A program made the position numbers and the translations under genes. Below are positions 12,758-16,282 of a stretch of 16,282 nt of DNA, piece by piece. The first letter of the stretch is position 1; every line of letters begins with the position of its first letter. The notes below the pieces were generated by a model. It was not told where the DNA came from. It was given only the letters and a program-made list of their open reading frames with translations, and made no database searches. The stretch spans positions 1 to 16,282 of the forward strand of contig JAOUKJ010000028.1 of NCBI GenBank assembly GCA_029882675.1, in the 5' to 3' direction. Source of the stretch: Cyclobacteriaceae bacterium (GTDB lineage: Bacteria > Bacteroidota > Bacteroidia > Cytophagales > Cyclobacteriaceae).

Positions 12758-14551
12758 ATGATGAATACTTCCTATTTTAAAGACCGATACACACAATATA
12801 AAACAGCTAGCGAAAAACACCATCAAAAATTCATCCGACTCAGTACCCTGCGCATTGCTATCACCATTATTTTCATTCTACTTCTTGTCTTTTTTGCAAA
12901 TGAACGTAATGGCTGGGGATTAGCCATTACTGTGATGGCATTCCCCCTGTTTTTTGGCTTTCTGGTCAACCGACATAACAAAATAAAATATCAGAAAAAC
13001 CACGCATTATTTTTAGCTGACATTAATTTCATAGAACAAAAAAAGCAAACACTCGAATTGAAAGGACAGAAAAACGGCAATCAATTTATGGATGAACGCC
13101 ATGAATACACCGCTGATCTTGATATTTTCGGAGAGCATTCGCTGTTTCAACTGATCAACCGCTGTGTCACTCCTGAAGGAGAAAAAATTCTGGCCGACTG
13201 GTTAAAGGCCCCGGCTTCCATTCAGGAAGCCACCTCCCGTCAGGAAGCGGTAAAAGAACTCCGCAAAAAGCCGGAATGGCTACAACAGTTTCGGGCTACA
13301 GGCATGCATTTTGAAGATGAAGGTGACCATATACGCGACCTGCTGCAATGGATTGAAAGAAAAGACCTGCAACTTCCCAAACGAATGCTAACCTTTGCCC
13401 TGGTCTCCATTCCTGTTACCCTGATAAGTATAATTCTTGCCTTTACAGGTTCCTTTACTTTTCATATACCTGCTTTTTTTATTATCGTAAATGTTTTTGC
13501 CCTGCGCAAGGTCTTTAGGACAGCGAAAGAAACGGCTGACCTCACTTACGAAGGCTCCAAAGCATTAAAAACCTATAGCGCTCTGATCGAGCTGATCAGA
13601 ACAGAAAAAACAGTATCGCCCTGGAACAAGCAGGTCAGGGCCCACTTTACCGGTGGGGGACAGGAAGCCCCTATTATTCTTAAACGGCTCGATCGCTGTC
13701 TGGATTATATTAATGCCCGTTCCAATGCCTTTTACTATTTCTTTGACATGGTCTTGCTCCTCGACATTGTCCTTCTTCATCTGCTTGACCGTTGGAAAAA
13801 AGCCCATGGACAGGAGGTCAAAAAATGGTTTCACGAAGTAAGCAAGCAAGACGCACTCAACAGCCTGGCCGGCTTTTCCTTCGCACAACCCAACTATCAA
13901 TTTCCTTTATTGGTCGATCACAAATTTACTTTACACACCATAAACATGGGGCATCCCCTCATTCCTGTTGAATCCCGGGTTGACAATGACTTTCACTTGT
14001 CAGACAAAGGTAAAGTAGCACTGATTACCGGATCAAACATGTCTGGAAAGAGCACCTTTCAACGCACGGTGGGGGTAAACCTTGCGCTGGCATTTTGCGG
14101 GGCTCCGGTATGTGCCCGTCAGTTTGAAGTATCTCAGTTTCAACTGTTTACGAGTATGCGCAACCGCGATCGGCTGGAAGAGAACGTGTCTTCCTTTTAT
14201 GCCGAACTTCAGCGGATCAGGCAATTGCTTGATTTAATCAATAAAAGCAGCACTCCGGTGCTATATGCCCTCGACGAGGTGTTGAAAGGCACCAACTCCA
14301 ATGACCGTCACCGTGGGGCCATGGCCCTCATCAGGCAACTTTCCAGATCACATGCCATGGGTTTGATTTCTACCCATGACCTTGAACTGGGGAAAGAAAA
14401 TGCCGGTAACAAGGATGTGGAAAACTTTAGTTTTAACGCTGGGTTTGAAGGCGATCGACTCATTTTTGACTATAAATTATCATCGGGCATCTGCCATTCC
14501 TTCAACGCCAGTCAATTGATGAAACAAATGGGGATTGATGTGGAGGATTAA
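12758..14551 (+). CDS. Membrane-anchored MutS-like ATPase (MutS domain V only)
   Basis: From the Met-Met start at 12758 (or 12761) the protein has 597 residues. An open frame extends back to 12626 inside feoB, but those codons belong to FeoB in another frame. Two membrane helices lie near the N-terminus (about 32-47 and 53-70), with another hydrophobic pair at about 211-250 and one at about 326-343. The C-terminal third is a MutS-type ABC ATPase: Walker A GSNMSGKST (425-433), a DRLEENVSSFYAEL segment (471-484), Walker B VLYALDE (501-507) with GTNSNDR following, and the switch His540 in ISTHD. It lacks the MutS mismatch-recognition domain I. Such proteins are often labelled DNA mismatch repair proteins, but with membrane helices and no DNA-reading domain a repair role is doubtful. 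It starts 5 bp after feoB, so it is probably co-expressed with iron uptake. Confidence 0.85.
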   Translation: MMNTSYFKDRYTQYKTASEKHHQKFIRLSTLRIAITIIFILLLVFFANERNGWGLAITVMAFPLFFGFLVNRHNKIKYQKNHALFLADINFIEQKKQTLELKGQKNGNQFMDERHEYTADLDIFGEHSLFQLINRCVTPEGEKILADWLKAPASIQEATSRQEAVKELRKKPEWLQQFRATGMHFEDEGDHIRDLLQWIERKDLQLPKRMLTFALVSIPVTLISIILAFTGSFTFHIPAFFIIVNVFALRKVFRTAKETADLTYEGSKALKTYSALIELIRTEKTVSPWNKQVRAHFTGGGQEAPIILKRLDRCLDYINARSNAFYYFFDMVLLLDIVLLHLLDRWKKAHGQEVKKWFHEVSKQDALNSLAGFSFAQPNYQFPLLVDHKFTLHTINMGHPLIPVESRVDNDFHLSDKGKVALITGSNMSGKSTFQRTVGVNLALAFCGAPVCARQFEVSQFQLFTSMRNRDRLEENVSSFYAELQRIRQLLDLINKSSTPVLYALDEVLKGTNSNDRHRGAMALIRQLSRSHAMGLISTHDLELGKENAGNKDVENFSFNAGFEGDRLIFDYKLSSGICHSFNASQLMKQMGIDVED

Positions 14552-14635
14552 ATATCCCTTGTAGCACAAAAGATCTCGTATAAATTCCTATCTTTAACCA
14601 CTGATTCTTGCTTTTAGTGTGTCAAATTTAGTCTT

Positions 14636-15025
14636 ATGTCTGCTAATAATACTTACCACGAAGGCCTCCTTTATCTGATTTATCTTATCATTAGTGCTGA
14701 TAATATCATCGATAAAAGGGAAATAAAAGCCTTACATAAAATCAGGGAATTAGAAGAAGTGCCTGAAAACATCTATAATGATTTTATGGAGAATATTGAA
14801 AATGAAACAGAACGAAGCATCTATTCCAAAGGCATTGACCTGATCTCCCGCTGTTCTTTGGCACAGAAAAAAAGGGCCTTTGCCTGGTTATATAAAATTG
14901 CAGAGGTAGATGGCAATGTACATATCAAAGAGGTTCGTTTTTTACTTTATTCGTTTAAAAAAGCCGATATTGAGTTTATGGAAATTGTAGATGCGGCTGA
15001 ACAACTCCCCAAACTGACTATTTAA
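14636..15025 (+). CDS. TerB-like protein
   Basis: The 129-residue, mostly helical cytosolic protein resembles the TerB/DjlA-N fold. It has two acidic half-motifs at equivalent positions, SADNIIDKREIKAL (20-33) and EVDGNVHIKEVRFL (90-103). These match the D-G-x-(I/V)-x3-E pattern of metal-binding TerB proteins, although the first has N in place of G. Hydrophobic helices LLYLIYLI (11-18) and AFAWLYKI (81-88) precede each. Its role is unknown; TerB relatives occur in tellurite, stress and membrane-associated systems. It follows the MutS-like gene by 84 bp and precedes the HEAT-repeat gene by only 3 bp, so the latter two are surely one unit. The ATG at 14636 is the first in frame before the conserved region. 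Confidence 0.65.
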   Translation: MSANNTYHEGLLYLIYLIISADNIIDKREIKALHKIRELEEVPENIYNDFMENIENETERSIYSKGIDLISRCSLAQKKRAFAWLYKIAEVDGNVHIKEVRFLLYSFKKADIEFMEIVDAAEQLPKLTI

Positions 15026-15028
15026 ACG

Positions 15029-16282
15029 ATGGATCGGTGGTTCATAAGCAGTGTTATCACACTGGCCCTTTTTTGCTGCAAGCCCGAAGCGCTACCCATT
15101 GAGGATGGAATAAATATTTTTGACGATCCTGAAATCATTCGAATTTATGATTTCGCAGACAAACGAGCAGCCGACAGCCTCTATAAATACTTAAAACACC
15201 CCAATCCAAAGTACAGGGAGTATGCCGCCCGGTCTTTCGGTACTGTACAGGATTCAGGCGCACGCGAGCCCCTGATAGCTCTGCTGTTGCAGGATGAGTT
15301 TGTGGAAGTCCGTGAGGCCGCTGCCTATGCGTTAGGCCAACTTTATGATTCTGTTGCCACATCCACTTTACTGGACATCCTGAAAATAGAAGATTCCCTC
15401 TTCGTACGCAAAACTATACTGGAAGCCATCGGCAAAGGTATAAGCCAAACGCAATTATCGGCATTTAATCGGATGGACTTTCAAAGTAGTGCGGAATGGG
15501 AAGGGTTTATCTGGGGGATTTACCGCGCGGGGATTAGAAATGTGCACGATGACTTGTCTGTACAAGTGGCCATTGGGCTGCTAAGTCCCGAAGTTTCCTA
15601 TAGTGCACGACTTGGAGCTGCACACTTTCTAGGCAGAACAAGAGAGATTGAAATCGATAAATACCTGAATGCCATTGGTCATCACCTCACCAATGAACCT
15701 TCCCCACATGTACGGGCACAACTGGCAAGGGCACTGGCAAAAAGCCAAAAAGAGGATGCCCTGAATATGCTCATCGCTCAGGCTACCGATGAAGACTCCA
15801 GGGTACGCATTGAGGCTGCACGCAGTCTGGGGCATTTTCCCGATGCATCCACCGCGATGGACACCCTGATCAGGCTATTGCATGATGAACAGGTGAATGT
15901 GGCTATTGCCGCCGCTGAAACACTCGAAACCATGCAAAGTGATGTGCTTCGGAAAAAGATACAATCGCTAGACATTGACGCTTTAAATGCAAGAGCACAA
16001 AACAGTTTGTATTCAATCCTTCTGGCTGTACCCGTTCCCGATCAACAACTTATCAGCATACTTAAATCAAGTTATGGATCCTCAAAATCACCCCTTCAGA
16101 AAGCAGGCCTTTTACAGGTCATTGGGAAGGTAATCCTTGAATATGAATTTCTTGTAACTGAAACCTTTTCTGCAGAACACCCGGCAATAGCCACTGCGGG
16201 CATATCCGCTTTGGTTGCATTGAGGCAACGCGAAGATTTTCCTGCTGAATTGGAAGAAGAGTTCGCTGAAATATTCCGGGAA
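15029..16282 (+). CDS. HEAT-repeat envelope protein, 3' end beyond the window
   Basis: The frame is open from the ATG at 15029 to the window edge (418 residues, no stop). A hydrophobic start, SSVITLALFCC, with Cys16-Cys17 suggests export, possibly as a lipoprotein, although the lipobox is poor. HEAT-type helical pairs run through the rest: HPNPKYREYAARSFGTVQD (57-75), DEFVEVREAAAYALGQL (89-105), EVSYSARLGAAHFLGR (188-203), DEDSRVRIEAARSLGHF (254-270) and DEQVNVAIAAAETLETM (286-302). HEAT arrays act as protein-protein scaffolds. I recall Bacteroidota proteins with this start that end in a cyclophilin peptidyl-prolyl isomerase domain; that part would lie outside the window, so it is an inference only. 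It follows the TerB-like gene by 3 bp. Confidence 0.85.
   Translation, partial: MDRWFISSVITLALFCCKPEALPIEDGINIFDDPEIIRIYDFADKRAADSLYKYLKHPNPKYREYAARSFGTVQDSGAREPLIALLLQDEFVEVREAAAYALGQLYDSVATSTLLDILKIEDSLFVRKTILEAIGKGISQTQLSAFNRMDFQSSAEWEGFIWGIYRAGIRNVHDDLSVQVAIGLLSPEVSYSARLGAAHFLGRTREIEIDKYLNAIGHHLTNEPSPHVRAQLARALAKSQKEDALNMLIAQATDEDSRVRIEAARSLGHFPDASTAMDTLIRLLHDEQVNVAIAAAETLETMQSDVLRKKIQSLDIDALNARAQNSLYSILLAVPVPDQQLISILKSSYGSSKSPLQKAGLLQVIGKVILEYEFLVTETFSAEHPAIATAGISALVALRQREDFPAELEEEFAEIFRE

Noticed and set aside
12758..14551. Assigning the MutS-like gene as mutS (mismatch repair)
   Set aside because: It lacks the mismatch-binding N-terminal domain and has membrane helices; only the ATPase core is shared.
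1..16282. Search for CRISPR arrays, insertion sequences, tRNA/rRNA genes, phage or defence genes
   Set aside because: No direct-repeat arrays, terminal inverted repeats, transposase motifs or structured RNA gene patterns were seen; gene content is typical chromosomal.

Overview
The window looks like a chromosomal segment of a Bacteroidota bacterium, probably of the Cytophagales or a related order. The reasons are: OmpA proteins built from PD40 propeller blades plus a carboxypeptidase-regulatory-like domain; a Bacteroidota-style Crp/Fnr regulator with a Cys-Cys pair; a membrane-anchored MutS-like ATPase; an almost complete lack of Shine-Dalgarno sequences; and several TAnnTTTG-like -7 boxes in front of genes. 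Base composition looks moderate, and I see no transposase, integrase, tRNA, rRNA, CRISPR array or phage gene. This is ordinary chromosomal content with several poorly characterised lineage-typical genes, not an obvious mobile or defence island.

Layout. (1) 1-1852, minus strand: the beta subunit of an acyl-CoA (propionyl-CoA type) carboxylase, followed by the 5' part of an M42 aminopeptidase that runs off the left edge. (2) 2018-4060, plus strand: a Ppx/GppA phosphatase, then a type-2 malate/L-lactate dehydrogenase. (3) 4069-4719, minus strand: a Crp/Fnr-family regulator, converging on the dehydrogenase. (4) 4903-6237, plus strand: a membrane-anchored M23 peptidoglycan peptidase with an unusual H-x-C active-site motif. 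(5) 6323-9017, plus strand: two tandem OmpA-type proteins, one large and one small, with signal peptides. (6) 9018-10055, minus strand: a small beta-barrel outer-membrane protein followed by a Cys-, His- and Pro-rich lipoprotein of unknown function; its stop codon abuts the stop codon of the second OmpA gene with no spacer. (7) 10056-10463: a 408-bp AT-rich divergent intergenic region holding an orphan plus-strand Rho-independent terminator and a likely feo promoter with a palindromic operator. (8) 10464-16282, plus strand: feoA-feoB ferrous iron uptake, a membrane-anchored MutS-like ATPase 5 bp after feoB, a TerB-like protein, and a HEAT-repeat protein open at the right edge.

How the genes fit together. 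Cell-envelope functions dominate the middle of the window: the M23 peptidase, the peptidoglycan-binding OmpA proteins, the beta-barrel protein and the lipoprotein. Iron import (FeoA/FeoB) is tightly coupled to the MutS-like ATPase. The left end is central metabolism (propionyl-CoA/methylmalonyl-CoA, 2-hydroxy acids, polyphosphate or ppGpp-type phosphates). The points most worth following are the feoAB-MutS-like-TerB-HEAT cluster, the unknown lipoprotein with its paired cysteines, the orphan terminator that may mark a small RNA, and the H-x-C active site of the M23 peptidase.
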